From positions 124,001-188,000 of the forward strand of contig CAWJBD010000013.1 in assembly GCA_963841045.1 (NCBI GenBank): a stretch of 64,000 nt of DNA. Reading direction: 5' to 3'. Position 1 is the stretch's first letter, and every line of letters starts with the position of its first letter. The position numbers and the translations under genes are program-made. The notes below the pieces were generated by a model. That model did no database searches. It saw nothing but the letters and a program-made list of their open reading frames with translations, and had not been told where the DNA came from. The DNA comes from Aalborgiella sp963841045 (GTDB taxonomy: Bacteria; Pseudomonadota; Gammaproteobacteria; Burkholderiales; Burkholderiaceae_C). This document shows positions 9,701 through 18,449 of the stretch, one piece after another.

Positions 9701-10096
9701 TTACGCGACGTAGCACAACACTTCACCACCGACTCCGGTAGTACGCGCTTTGCGATCTGTCATTACACCTTGAGGTGTAGTCACAATTGCCACACCCAAA
9801 CCATTTTGAACCTGTGGAATATCATCACGACCTTTGTACACACGCAAGCCAGGACGGCTTACGCGCTCGATACGCTCGATAACAGGGCGACCTGCGTAAT
9901 ACTTCAATGTGATTTGTAACTCAGCTTTACCGCCTTCAGTTTTAACCTGGAAGCTGTCGATATAGCCTTCATCTTTTAACACCTGAACAATCGCAGCCTT
10001 CACCTTAGAAGATGGAACTGTTACTGTTGGCTTCGACACCATCTGCGCATTACGTATGCGAGTTAGCAAGTCGGCGATTGGATCACTCATACTCAT
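9701..10096 (-). CDS. rpsH: 30S ribosomal protein S8
   Basis: S8 is a primary 16S rRNA binding protein; in Escherichia coli it also represses the spc operon, but I cannot see an operator here. The 131-residue protein starts MSMSDPIADLLTRIRNAQ and ends with GGEVLCYVA; the motif GLGVAIVTTPQGVMTDRKA is conserved. It follows rpsN. Confidence 0.98.
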   Translation of the reverse strand: MSMSDPIADLLTRIRNAQMVSKPTVTVPSSKVKAAIVQVLKDEGYIDSFQVKTEGGKAELQITLKYYAGRPVIERIERVSRPGLRVYKGRDDIPQVQNGLGVAIVTTPQGVMTDRKARTTGVGGEVLCYVA

Positions 10097-10111
10097 GTTT
10101 AATCTCCTGAC

Positions 10112-10417
10112 TTACCAGCTGGCTTTGGTGATGCCAGGAATATTCCCAGCGAAAGCCATCTCACGGATCTTGGCACGTGCCAAACCGAATTGACGGAACG
10201 TACCACGAGGACGACCGGTGATGGAACAACGGTTACGCTGACGTGTAGGGTTAGCGTTACGCGGAATTTTTTGCAACACCAAACGAGCAGCAGCACGTTG
10301 CTCTTCAGTTGCATTCATATCGCTGGCAATTGCCTTGTTTGCGGCATGCACTTTTGCGTACTTTGCGACCAATTTGTCGCGCTTGAGTTCTCGTTGAATT
10401 AATGCTTGTTTAGCCAC
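10112..10417 (-). CDS. rpsN: 30S ribosomal protein S14
   Basis: S14 is in the head of the small subunit. The 101-residue protein is the long, zinc-independent form: it has the conserved NRCSITGRPRGTFRQFGLAR block but no pair of CxxC motifs. It lies between rplE and rpsH. Confidence 0.98.
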   Translation of the reverse strand: MAKQALIQRELKRDKLVAKYAKVHAANKAIASDMNATEEQRAAARLVLQKIPRNANPTRQRNRCSITGRPRGTFRQFGLARAKIREMAFAGNIPGITKASW

Positions 10418-10425
10418 GTGTCACC

Positions 10426-10965
10426 TCAATTCTTGAACGGGAAACGGAATGCTGACAAAAGCGCCTTGCACTCATCATCAGTTTTAGCCGTTGTGGTAAT
10501 GCTGATATTGAGACCGCGCAAAGCATCAACTTTGTCATACTCAATTTCAGGGAAAATAATTTGCTCTTTAACGCCAATGTTGTAGTTACCGCGTCCATCA
10601 AAAGAGCGTCCAGAAATACCGCGAAAGTCTCTAACGCGCGGCAAAGCCACGGTAATGAAACGATCTAAGAATTCCCACATGTGCTCGCCGCGCAAAGTAA
10701 CCATGCAACCAATCGCCTGACCTTCACGAATCTTGAAACCAGCGATAGGCTTTTTAGCCAACGTTACAACAGGTTTTTGACCTGCAATCTTTGTTAAGTC
10801 CGCAACAGCGTTGTCCATGACCTTTTTGTCAGAAACCGCCTCACTCACACCCATATTGAGTGTAATTTTGGTTAAACGCGGGACTTGCATTGGCGATGTA
10901 TAGCCAAACTTTTCCATCAAACTTGGCGCTACTTTTTCGCGGTATTGTTGTAGTAAACGTGCCAT
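10426..10965 (-). CDS. rplE: 50S ribosomal protein L5
   Basis: L5 is a 5S rRNA binding protein that contacts P-site tRNA. I use the ATG at 10965, giving 179 residues beginning MARLLQQYREKVAPSLMEKF; an upstream in-frame start would overlap rplX and add 19 residues that do not fit the family. Conserved stretches LNMGVSEAVSDKK and RDFRGISGRSFDGRGNYNIG are present. Confidence 0.97.
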   Translation of the reverse strand: MARLLQQYREKVAPSLMEKFGYTSPMQVPRLTKITLNMGVSEAVSDKKVMDNAVADLTKIAGQKPVVTLAKKPIAGFKIREGQAIGCMVTLRGEHMWEFLDRFITVALPRVRDFRGISGRSFDGRGNYNIGVKEQIIFPEIEYDKVDALRGLNISITTTAKTDDECKALLSAFRFPFKN

Positions 10966-10966
10966 C

Positions 10967-11287
10967 TTATGCCGCCTTAATTTCTTCGCCACTGGATTTG
11001 AAAACGCGTACGCGCTTTCCATCAGCAGTCACCTTCACACCAACACGGTCAGCTTTGCCACTAACCGCATTAAAAATTGCGATATTAGACTGATGTATAG
11101 GCATGGTTTTTTCAATGATCCCGCCAGTCTCACCCTTCATCGGATTCGGCTTAGCATGCTTTTTAACAGTGTTGATTCCGTCGACAATGACATGCGTTTC
11201 GCTGTGACGAACAGATACTTTGCCCCGTTTGCCCTTATCACGTCCAGCAATCACCACAACCTCGTCGCCTTTGCGAATTTTGTTCAT
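10967..11287 (-). CDS. rplX: 50S ribosomal protein L24
   Basis: L24 starts assembly of the large subunit. The 106-residue protein has the KOW motif at its start (KGDEVVVIAGRDKGKRGKV) and the following VDGINTVKKHAKPN block. It is between rplN and rplE. Confidence 0.98.
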   Translation of the reverse strand: MNKIRKGDEVVVIAGRDKGKRGKVSVRHSETHVIVDGINTVKKHAKPNPMKGETGGIIEKTMPIHQSNIAIFNAVSGKADRVGVKVTADGKRVRVFKSSGEEIKAA

Positions 11288-11296
11288 GATGCTTCC

Positions 11297-11665
11297 TTAC
11301 AAAACTTCAGGAGCTAAAGACACAATTTTCATGAACTTTTCTGTGCGCAATTCACGCGTCACAGGTCCAAAAATACGTGTGCCGATAGGCTCCAACTTGG
11401 CGTTGAGCAAAACTGCCGCATTGCCGTCAAACTTGACCAAAGAACCGTCAGCACGACGTATTCCTTTGGCGGTACGCACAACAACTGCGCTGTAGACCTC
11501 GCCTTTTTTGACGCGGCCACGCGGTGCGGCTTCTTTAATACTTACCTTAATAACATCGCCTACGCTAGCGTAGCGACGCTTTGAACCACCGAGCACTTTA
11601 ATGCACAGTACGGACTTCGCGCCAGTGTTATCGGCAACATCTAATCGTGTTTCTGTTTGAATCAT
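11297..11665 (-). CDS. rplN: 50S ribosomal protein L14
   Basis: L14 lies at the subunit interface. The 122-residue protein begins MIQTETRLDVADNTGAKSV and contains GDVIKVSIKEAAPRGRVKKG. It is the first gene of the spc cluster here. The S10-operon genes that often sit directly upstream (rplP, rpmC, rpsQ) are not in the window; a good promoter lies about 190 bases upstream instead. Confidence 0.98.
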   Translation of the reverse strand: MIQTETRLDVADNTGAKSVLCIKVLGGSKRRYASVGDVIKVSIKEAAPRGRVKKGEVYSAVVVRTAKGIRRADGSLVKFDGNAAVLLNAKLEPIGTRIFGPVTRELRTEKFMKIVSLAPEVL

Positions 11666-11855
11666 TTAAATTATTCCCAACTTGCACCGAATGTTTGGTC
11701 AAACCTCTTTAGTTTTACCCAGCATTCAATCAGTCTTGGGCCTGTCGTCATTGCCACAAACCACTTGCAGCATTTCCGTTAGGCAGATACTCCGTCGCAC
11801 TTTCTTGACTCTATATTCACTATAAATACAAGACCTTGTGCAAGCAGAGCCTTAG

Positions 11856-11884
11856 ATTATGCCACATTTTTTGGCATTAATCAA
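11856..11884 (-). promoter_or_regulatory. sigma70-type promoter of the spc operon
   Basis: On the minus strand a -35 box TTGATT (11884-11879) and a -10 box CATAAT (11861-11856) are separated by exactly 17 bases. They face rplN, leaving a leader of about 180 bases. Two short inverted sequences overlap the spacer. The promoter is inferred from the boxes only. Confidence 0.6.
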
Positions 11885-11913
11885 GTTTGATATAACTTTT
11901 ATGCGCTTTGATT

Positions 11914-11940
11914 AAAAAAAGCCGCTAAGAGCGGCTTTTT
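11914..11940. terminator. terminator behind the phasin gene
   Basis: A perfect 11-bp stem (AAAAAGCCGCT and its complement) with a 3-base loop ends in T runs on both strands. It lies 22 bases past the phasin stop codon and directly upstream of the spc promoter, so it insulates the ribosomal operon from the phasin transcript. Confidence 0.9.
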
Positions 11941-11962
11941 CACAAATAGTGCTCTTTTATTA

Positions 11963-12541
11963 TCAGCTTTTCTTAGCGGTCACTCGTTTTTTGGCTGCTT
12001 TTACCATATTATTTGCCGTTTTTGTAGCTGCTTTCTTTGCAACAACTGCTTTTTTTGAAACGACTTTGGTAGTGGATTTACCGCTTTGTCTGCTTAATTC
12101 ATCTACACGCTTCATCAATGTTTGAACTTCTTTGGCTGTTGGCACCCCTAGTTTGTGCAATGCTTTGGCTACTCGACCTTCAAAAATGGTTTCCAGCTTG
12201 TCCCATTGACCAGTAGCTTTGGCTGTTAAATCGGTAGCAACACCAGCTGCTTTGGCTGTAATGCCATTTGCCATATCCGTCATGCGACTGGTAGCTTCTG
12301 CAATCTTATCCTCTGCAGCCGCTTGCGTTTTGCGTTGTAAGCCTATGCCATCTTTAACCAAGGCTTCAAATACTTTTCCGCCTTCTGCCTGCGCTTTAGA
12401 AAATGCGCCCAGTCCTGCAAGCCAAATTTGCTGTGCAGAGTCTTTGATATTCTGCGCCAGATGTGCGCTAGCAGCACTGCTAGATTCAAAAGCTGTATTT
12501 GTTGATTGATTTGTACTTGGTTTTTTTAACTTTGTGACCAT
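11963..12541 (-). CDS. phasin family granule-associated protein
   Basis: Phasins coat polyhydroxyalkanoate granules in the cytoplasm. The 192-residue protein has the phasin block SAQQIWLAGLGAFSKAQAEG near residues 35-55, followed by a long amphipathic helical stretch to about residue 115, and a segment (LGVPTAKEVQTLMKRVDELS) typical of the PhaI/PhaF-like group. The last 45 residues are lysine/alanine rich (AAKKRVTAKKS), like histone H1 and PhaF tails, so DNA binding is possible. A good ribosome site (AAGGAAG) precedes the start. No polyhydroxyalkanoate synthase lies in the window. Confidence 0.88.
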   Translation of the reverse strand: MVTKLKKPSTNQSTNTAFESSSAASAHLAQNIKDSAQQIWLAGLGAFSKAQAEGGKVFEALVKDGIGLQRKTQAAAEDKIAEATSRMTDMANGITAKAAGVATDLTAKATGQWDKLETIFEGRVAKALHKLGVPTAKEVQTLMKRVDELSRQSGKSTTKVVSKKAVVAKKAATKTANNMVKAAKKRVTAKKS

Positions 12542-12747
12542 GAGACTTCCTTTAATGTTTGTATATGAACGCTTTGCATTTACTTTGATAACGACACGCT
12601 ACTCTACCCTTGCCAAGGGCAAATTTTTAGAGATGACATTCTAGACCCCTAGAGTAGCCCGACTAGGCTTATTGTTTATGAGGGTTTGTGCTTAACAAGT
12701 TTTATTGAAATTTGGGCACAATGCTAAATTCAATTTGGAGGTCAATC

Positions 12748-14754
12748 ATGCACTATTTTGTTACTGGCGCTACAGGTTTTATTGGTAAACGGTTGGTGAA
12801 AAAGTTATTGGAGCACAAAGGCTCCGTTGTTCACTTCCTCATTAGAAAAGAGAGTGCTTCAAAAGTTGACGCATTGCGTAGCTATTGGGGATTAAATGAC
12901 ACAAAAGGAGCTGTGCGTGCTGTGCCGGTATTTGGTGATCTCACTGCCAAAAAACTAGGCGTAGAAGCCGATGATGTCAAGAAATTAAAAGGGCAAATCG
13001 ATCACTTTTACCATCTTGCAGCGGTGTATGACTTAGGTGCCAGTGAAGAGGCGCAAATCACTGTCAACATTGACGGAACTCGCAACACCGTTGAATTTGC
13101 AAAAGCCATAGGCGCGGGTCACATGCATCATGTATCTTCAATAGCAGCTGCTGGTCTTTATGAAGGTGTTTTTCGCGAGGACATGTTTGAAGAGGCTGAA
13201 AATTATGATCACCCTTATTTTCGAACCAAGCATGAAAGCGAAAAAATCGTTCGCAAAGAATGCAAAATCCCCTGGAGTGTTTACCGACCAGCCATGGTTG
13301 TTGGCGATAGCCAGACAGGTGAGATGGACAAAATCGACGGGCCTTATTATTTTTTCAAACTGATTCAACGCATGCGTCAGTTTCTACCTCCCTGGATGCC
13401 CGCAATTGGCTTGGAAGGAGGGCGAGTCAACATCGTTCCTGTTGATTTTGTGGTTGATGCATTGAATCACATCAGCCACCATCACAAAGTTTCTGGTAAA
13501 TGCTATCACCTGGTTGACCCACAAGGCTACCGCGTGGGTGACGTTTTGGACATATTCAGCAAAGCTGCACATGCGCCCAAAATGAACTTGTTTATCAATG
13601 CGGCTTTACTCGGCTTCATACCGAAGAGCGTTAAAAAGGGCTTGATGGCTTTAGCACCTGTCCGTCGCATACGCTCTGCGATCATGAAAGACTTGGCTTT
13701 GCCTGAGGACATGCTGACGTTCGTCAATTACCCTACACGCTTTGACTGTCGAGATACCTTGGCGGCACTCAAAAACACCAATATTGCTTGCCCGAATCTG
13801 CATGACTATGCTTGGCGGATTTGGGATTATTGGGAACGTCATCTTGATCCAGCTTTGCACGTTGACCGTTCATTGCGCGGTACGGTAGGCGGCAAAGTGG
13901 TGCTGGTTACAGGCGGCTCATCAGGCATTGGCTTATCGGCTGCATGCAAGTTTGCGGAAGCGGGCGCGACCACTATCATTTGCGCGCGTGGCGAAGACCA
14001 ACTGGTTGAAGCCAAGAAAGAAATACTTGCCTTTGCCGGTAAAGGTGCGAAAGTCTTCACTTATTCAGTCGACATCACAGATGCTGAAGGATGTGCAGCA
14101 TTGGTTAAAACACTAGAAGCCGAGCATGGCGGAGTTGATTTTCTCATCAACAATGCAGGACGTTCTATTCGTCGCGCTATTGAAGCCAGTTATGAGCGCT
14201 TCCATGACTTTGAACGCACCATGCAGTTGAATTACTTTGGCTCGCTGCGTATCACGATGGGCTTGTTGCCTGGCATGGTTGCCAAGAAAAAGGGGCATGT
14301 TGTCAACATCAGTTCTATCAGCGTGCTCATCAACGCACCACGCTTTTCTGCCTATGTGGCATCAAAGGCAGCCTTAGATGCATGGACTGGCTGCGCTGCC
14401 AGCGAATATGCGGACCAAGGCGTTACGTTCACCACTGTCAACATGCCACTGGTACGCACACCCATGACCGCGCCGACCAAAATTTACGAAAACATGCCAC
14501 TGCTTGCACCTGAAGAAGCCGCAGACATGATTGTGCAAGCTTGTATCAACAAACCTGTTCGTGTGGCCACGCGTTTGGGCACCAGCGTTCAATTGCTACA
14601 CGCTGGATTGCCACGCATCGCTCAAATTTTGATGAACACAACTTTCCGCATGTTCCCAGACAGCGCAGCTGCCAAAGGTGATAAGTCGGCTAAACCCACC
14701 TTGTCACCCGAAGCCATTGCCATGTCGGAGATGATGCGCGGCATACATTTCTAA
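12748..14754 (+). CDS. fatty alcohol-forming acyl-CoA reductase (two-domain SDR)
   Basis: The 668-residue protein joins two Rossmann domains. The first (about 1-360) is an extended SDR with GATGFIG at the start and YFRTK (Y-x3-K) near residue 165; the second (about 370-660) is a classical SDR with GGSSGIG and YVASK. Order, length and many sequence blocks match, from memory, the Marinobacter fatty acyl-CoA reductases that make fatty alcohols from acyl-CoA using NADPH (Maqu_2220 type). I use the ATG at 12748, behind a TTGGAGG ribosome site; an earlier frame start adds twelve unlikely residues. It diverges from the phasin gene, hinting at storage-lipid metabolism, but no wax-ester synthase is in the window. 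Confidence 0.85.
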   Translation: MHYFVTGATGFIGKRLVKKLLEHKGSVVHFLIRKESASKVDALRSYWGLNDTKGAVRAVPVFGDLTAKKLGVEADDVKKLKGQIDHFYHLAAVYDLGASEEAQITVNIDGTRNTVEFAKAIGAGHMHHVSSIAAAGLYEGVFREDMFEEAENYDHPYFRTKHESEKIVRKECKIPWSVYRPAMVVGDSQTGEMDKIDGPYYFFKLIQRMRQFLPPWMPAIGLEGGRVNIVPVDFVVDALNHISHHHKVSGKCYHLVDPQGYRVGDVLDIFSKAAHAPKMNLFINAALLGFIPKSVKKGLMALAPVRRIRSAIMKDLALPEDMLTFVNYPTRFDCRDTLAALKNTNIACPNLHDYAWRIWDYWERHLDPALHVDRSLRGTVGGKVVLVTGGSSGIGLSAACKFAEAGATTIICARGEDQLVEAKKEILAFAGKGAKVFTYSVDITDAEGCAALVKTLEAEHGGVDFLINNAGRSIRRAIEASYERFHDFERTMQLNYFGSLRITMGLLPGMVAKKKGHVVNISSISVLINAPRFSAYVASKAALDAWTGCAASEYADQGVTFTTVNMPLVRTPMTAPTKIYENMPLLAPEEAADMIVQACINKPVRVATRLGTSVQLLHAGLPRIAQILMNTTFRMFPDSAAAKGDKSAKPTLSPEAIAMSEMMRGIHF

Positions 14755-14779
14755 ATCGATATGCCAAAATTGCCTATAT

Positions 14780-14836
14780 TGCTACATTATTAATAGCAAT
14801 ATAGGCAACAAATACGCCGGCTAGCGGTCAATTTTT
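14780..14836 (+). repeat. dispersed 55-bp two-hairpin repeat, copy 2
   Basis: This copy begins 25 bases after the stop codon of the acyl-CoA reductase gene, hairpin end first. It keeps the TGCTA/TAGCA stem and the core AGGCAACAAATACGCCGGC, then TAGCGGTC and TTTTTCATATAAA. Confidence 0.85.
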
Positions 14837-14964
14837 CATATAAAACCTGGTGTACTTTGTCCAATTTAGAGATACGCCGACAAACCAGCGATAATTCAGC
14901 GATACACTGAGAATTTGAGTCTGATGCATGACGCATCTCATCATGAATTATTTTGGAGTTTGGC

Positions 14965-16023
14965 ATGATATTGGTCACTGGTGGCGCTGGGTTTATTGGT
15001 GCAAATTTTGTCTTGGACTGGTTGGCTGAACACGATGAACCCGTCCTCAATTTGGACAAATTAACCTACGCGGGTAATCTAGAAAACTTAAGATCATTAA
15101 ATAGCGATGCCCGCCACATTTTTGTGCAAGGCGATATTGGCGACCGCGCTTTGGTGGCCTCTCTTTTGGCAACACATCGCCCACGCGCCATTGTTAATTT
15201 TGCGGCCGAATCGCATGTCGATCGTTCAATTCATGGGCCCGAAGATTTCATACAAACCAATATTGTTGGTACCTTTCATTTGCTGGAAGAAGTGCGTGGA
15301 TATCACAGCGGCCTAACACAAGAAGAGAAAAGCAATTTCCGCTTTCTGCATGTTTCTACAGACGAGGTATACGGCTCGCTCGCTCCCAAAGACCCTGCAT
15401 TCACTGAAAAGAATACCTACGAACCCAACAGCCCGTATTCAGCCAGCAAGGCAGCTAGCGATCATTTGGTACGCGCATACCACCACACCTACGGTCTACC
15501 TGTTTTGACAACCAATTGCAGCAATAACTATGGGCCATACCATTTCCCTGAGAAGTTGATTCCTCTGATGATTGTGAATGCTTTGGCAGGTAAAAATTTA
15601 CCCATTTACGGTGATGGGCAGCAAATTAGGGATTGGCTGTACGTCAAAGACCATGCCAGCGCCATTCGTCGAGTATTGGAAGCGGGAAAACCTGGCGAAA
15701 CCTATAACGTGGGTGGCTGGAACGAGAAACCCAATTTGGAAATCGTCCACACCGTGTGTCGCTTGCTCAACGAAATGTCACCCCGTGCTGATGGTAAAAG
15801 CTATGCTGAACAAATTACCTATGTCACCGATCGTGCAGGACACGACCGTCGCTATGCCATCGATGCCAGCAAAATTGAAAAAGAATTGGGCTGGAAGCCG
15901 GCTGAAACTTTTGAAACGGGCATTCGCAAAACCGTTGAATGGTATTTAGCCAACACAGATTGGGTCAGCCACGTACAAAATGGCAGCTACCGTGAGTGGG
16001 TCAAGAAACAATACGCTAGTTGA
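14965..16023 (+). CDS. rfbB: dTDP-glucose 4,6-dehydratase RmlB/RfbB
   Basis: RfbB converts dTDP-glucose to dTDP-4-keto-6-deoxyglucose, step two of dTDP-L-rhamnose synthesis. The 352-residue extended SDR has GGAGFIG at residues 7-13, the active-site block STDEVYGSL and YSASK (Y-x3-K). The ATG at 14965 is chosen because a GGAG ribosome site precedes it; an upstream TTG lies inside that site. It heads the plus-strand group rfbB-rfbD-rfbA-rfbC, with only one base before rfbD. Confidence 0.97.
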   Translation: MILVTGGAGFIGANFVLDWLAEHDEPVLNLDKLTYAGNLENLRSLNSDARHIFVQGDIGDRALVASLLATHRPRAIVNFAAESHVDRSIHGPEDFIQTNIVGTFHLLEEVRGYHSGLTQEEKSNFRFLHVSTDEVYGSLAPKDPAFTEKNTYEPNSPYSASKAASDHLVRAYHHTYGLPVLTTNCSNNYGPYHFPEKLIPLMIVNALAGKNLPIYGDGQQIRDWLYVKDHASAIRRVLEAGKPGETYNVGGWNEKPNLEIVHTVCRLLNEMSPRADGKSYAEQITYVTDRAGHDRRYAIDASKIEKELGWKPAETFETGIRKTVEWYLANTDWVSHVQNGSYREWVKKQYAS

Positions 16024-16024
16024 T

Positions 16025-16942
16025 ATGAGCGCGACAACACCTACTCCAAAAATTTTGCTCTTCGGTAGAGGTGGCCAAGTTGGCTGGGAATTACAACGTA
16101 GCTTAGCACCTTTGGGTGACTTGATTACCGTGGATTTTGACAGCAAGGTCTTATGCGGCGACTTTACAAACCCAGCAGGCTTGGCAGAAACCGTGCGAAG
16201 AGTTAAACCAAACATCATCGTCAATGCTGCCGCTCATACCGCGGTGGACAAAGCCGAATCAGAACCAGATTTAGCGCGCACCATCAATGCACTCGCTCCT
16301 GAAGTTCTTGCGAAAGAAGCACACAAATTAAACGCTTGGATGGTGCACTATTCCACTGATTATGTGTTTGATGGATCGGGTGACAAAGCATGGATCGAAA
16401 CCGATGCCGCCGCGCCTTTGAATGTTTACGGCCAAACAAAATGGGAAGGCGAACAGGCTGTTGCCAACCATTGCGCCAAGCACCTTATATTCAGAACCAG
16501 TTGGGTTTATGCAGCCAGGGGACACAATTTTGCAAAAACCATGCTACGTCTTGCAAAAGAGCGTGACAGTTTGAGCGTGATTGATGATCAGATTGGTGCA
16601 CCAACTGGAGCAGAATTATTGGCCGATGTCACTGCCCTTGCTTTGCGCCAAATCCAACAATCCAATGGCGGTGATTTAGCTGGTTTGTACCATTTGGTTG
16701 CCGGCGGTCATACTTCTTGGCACGGATTTGCGAGTTTCGTGATTGACCACGCATTAAAAACGGGTGTAACACTTCAAGTACAAAGCAATGCGATAAAAAA
16801 GATAGCCACAGCAGAATACACAACCCCTGCCAAACGCCCATTAAATTCACGCCTCAATACCGATAAAGTACAAACTGCATTTAATATCACGCTACCAACA
16901 TGGCAAGTCGGCGTTGAACGAATGTTGACTGAAATTTTATAG
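16025..16942 (+). CDS. rfbD: dTDP-4-dehydrorhamnose reductase RmlD/RfbD
   Basis: RfbD carries out the last step to dTDP-L-rhamnose, reducing the 4-keto group with NAD(P)H. The 305-residue protein starts at the ATG at 16025 (MSATTPTPKILLFGRGGQVG), with the Rossmann motif GRGGQVG, the block HYSTDYVFDGSG and YGQTKWEGE with the catalytic Y-x3-K. It starts one base after the rfbB stop, so the two are translationally linked. Confidence 0.96.
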   Translation: MSATTPTPKILLFGRGGQVGWELQRSLAPLGDLITVDFDSKVLCGDFTNPAGLAETVRRVKPNIIVNAAAHTAVDKAESEPDLARTINALAPEVLAKEAHKLNAWMVHYSTDYVFDGSGDKAWIETDAAAPLNVYGQTKWEGEQAVANHCAKHLIFRTSWVYAARGHNFAKTMLRLAKERDSLSVIDDQIGAPTGAELLADVTALALRQIQQSNGGDLAGLYHLVAGGHTSWHGFASFVIDHALKTGVTLQVQSNAIKKIATAEYTTPAKRPLNSRLNTDKVQTAFNITLPTWQVGVERMLTEIL

Positions 16943-16949
16943 CCCCACT

Positions 16950-17865
16950 ATGAACCCAATCACAACTCAAAAAACCTCAACAAACCGTAAAGGTATTATT
17001 TTGGCGGGTGGTTCTGGCACACGCTTGCACCCCGCAACACTGGCTTTGAGTAAACAATTGTTGCCAGTTTATGACAAGCCAATGATTTACTACCCTTTGA
17101 GCACGTTGATGCTGGCAGGTATGCGTGATGTGCTCATTATCAGCACACCCCAAGACACCCCACGCTTTCAACAATTACTGGGCGATGGCAGCCAATGGGG
17201 TATGAGTTTGCAATATGCGGTGCAACCAAGTCCTGACGGATTAGCGCAAGCATTCATCATCGGCGAAAAGTTTGTCGGCAACTCAGACAGTGCACTCGTA
17301 CTGGGTGACAATATTTTTTACGGTCACGATTTTGCGAATATATTGTCTACCGCTGATTCCCATACAGAGGGCGCCACCGTGTTTGCATACCATGTGCAAG
17401 ACCCTGAACGATACGGTGTGGTTGCCTTTGATAAATCGGGTAGAGCGACCAGTATCGAAGAGAAACCACAAACGCCTAAAAGCAACTACGCGGTAACTGG
17501 GCTTGTATTTCTACGATAAACAAGTGGTTGATATAGCCAAGTCAGTTAAGCCCAGTGCTCGCGGAGAACTTGAAATCACCACTGTCAACCAAACTTATCT
17601 TGAACTTAATAAGCTGAACGTGCAAATCATGCAACGTGGCTATGCATGGCTGGATACAGGTACACATGATAGCTTGCTTGAAGCAAGTCAATTTATTTCA
17701 ACTCTTGAACATCGCCAAGGATTAAAAATTGCTTGCCCCGAAGAAATAGCTTGGCGCAATGGCTTTATCAACAGCGCGCAAGTTGAAAAATTGGCCCAAC
17801 CTTTGGCTAAAAATGGATATGGTCAATATTTATTGCGCATGCTTAAAGAGAACTCAGCAACATGA
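16950..17865 (+). CDS. rfbA: glucose-1-phosphate thymidylyltransferase RmlA/RfbA, one frameshift
   Basis: RfbA makes dTDP-glucose from glucose-1-phosphate and dTTP, the first step of the pathway. The N-terminal part shows the nucleotidyltransferase motif LAGGSGTRLHPAT and LGDNIFYGHDF; the C-terminal part contains TVNQTYLELNKL and RGYAWLDTGTHDSLLEAS. The frame breaks near 17502-17505, where one extra base turns the expected GLYFYDK into GLVFLR and a stop. Removing it restores a protein of about 304 residues, the normal length. The stop overlaps the rfbC start (ATGA). Sequence error is the likeliest cause, since the neighbours of the pathway are intact. Confidence 0.9.
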
Positions 17866-18434
17866 GTGACAAAGTTGCCTCGAATGGCTTAAAAGCAACG
17901 GCCACTTCCATACCGGATGTACTCTTGATTGAGCCGAAAGTATTTGGCGATCAACGTGGTTTTTTCTTTGAAAGCTTCAACCAAGATGCCTTTAATCAGG
18001 TTACTGGTTTGAATGTGAATTTTGTCCAAGACAACCACTCACGCTCTGGCAAAGGTGTTTTACGAGGTTTGCATTATCAAATTCAGCAGGCACAAGGAAA
18101 ACTGGTGCGTGTGGTTAGCGGTGAAGTTTTGGATGTAACCGTCGATCTTCGTAAACACTCACCAACATTCGGCAAATGGGTCAGCGTCGTGTTATCAGGA
18201 GAAAATCACAAACAATTGTGGATTCCGCCTGGGTTTGCACACGGATTTTTAGTGCTTTCAGATACGGCCGATTTTTTATATAAAACGACCGACTACTATG
18301 CACCTCAATTTGAGCGTTGCCTTTTATGGAACGATCCAGAAATAAATATCGACTGGCAGCTCCATGCGGTGCCCTTGTTATCTGCCAAGGATGCAAAAGG
18401 TATCAAGCTGTCACAAGCTGAATTGTTTGCATAA
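17862..18434 (+). CDS. rfbC: dTDP-4-dehydrorhamnose 3,5-epimerase RmlC/RfbC
   Basis: RfbC epimerises the keto sugar before the final reduction to dTDP-L-rhamnose. The 190-residue cupin protein has the family blocks DQRGFFFESFNQ, QDNHSRSGKGVLRGLHYQ with the catalytic histidine, and WIPPGFAHGFLVLSD. It overlaps the rfbA stop by four bases. It ends 15 bases before a glycosyltransferase gene. Confidence 0.97.
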   Translation: MSDKVASNGLKATATSIPDVLLIEPKVFGDQRGFFFESFNQDAFNQVTGLNVNFVQDNHSRSGKGVLRGLHYQIQQAQGKLVRVVSGEVLDVTVDLRKHSPTFGKWVSVVLSGENHKQLWIPPGFAHGFLVLSDTADFLYKTTDYYAPQFERCLLWNDPEINIDWQLHAVPLLSAKDAKGIKLSQAELFA

Positions 18435-18449
18435 ATCCAAACTTCCTTC

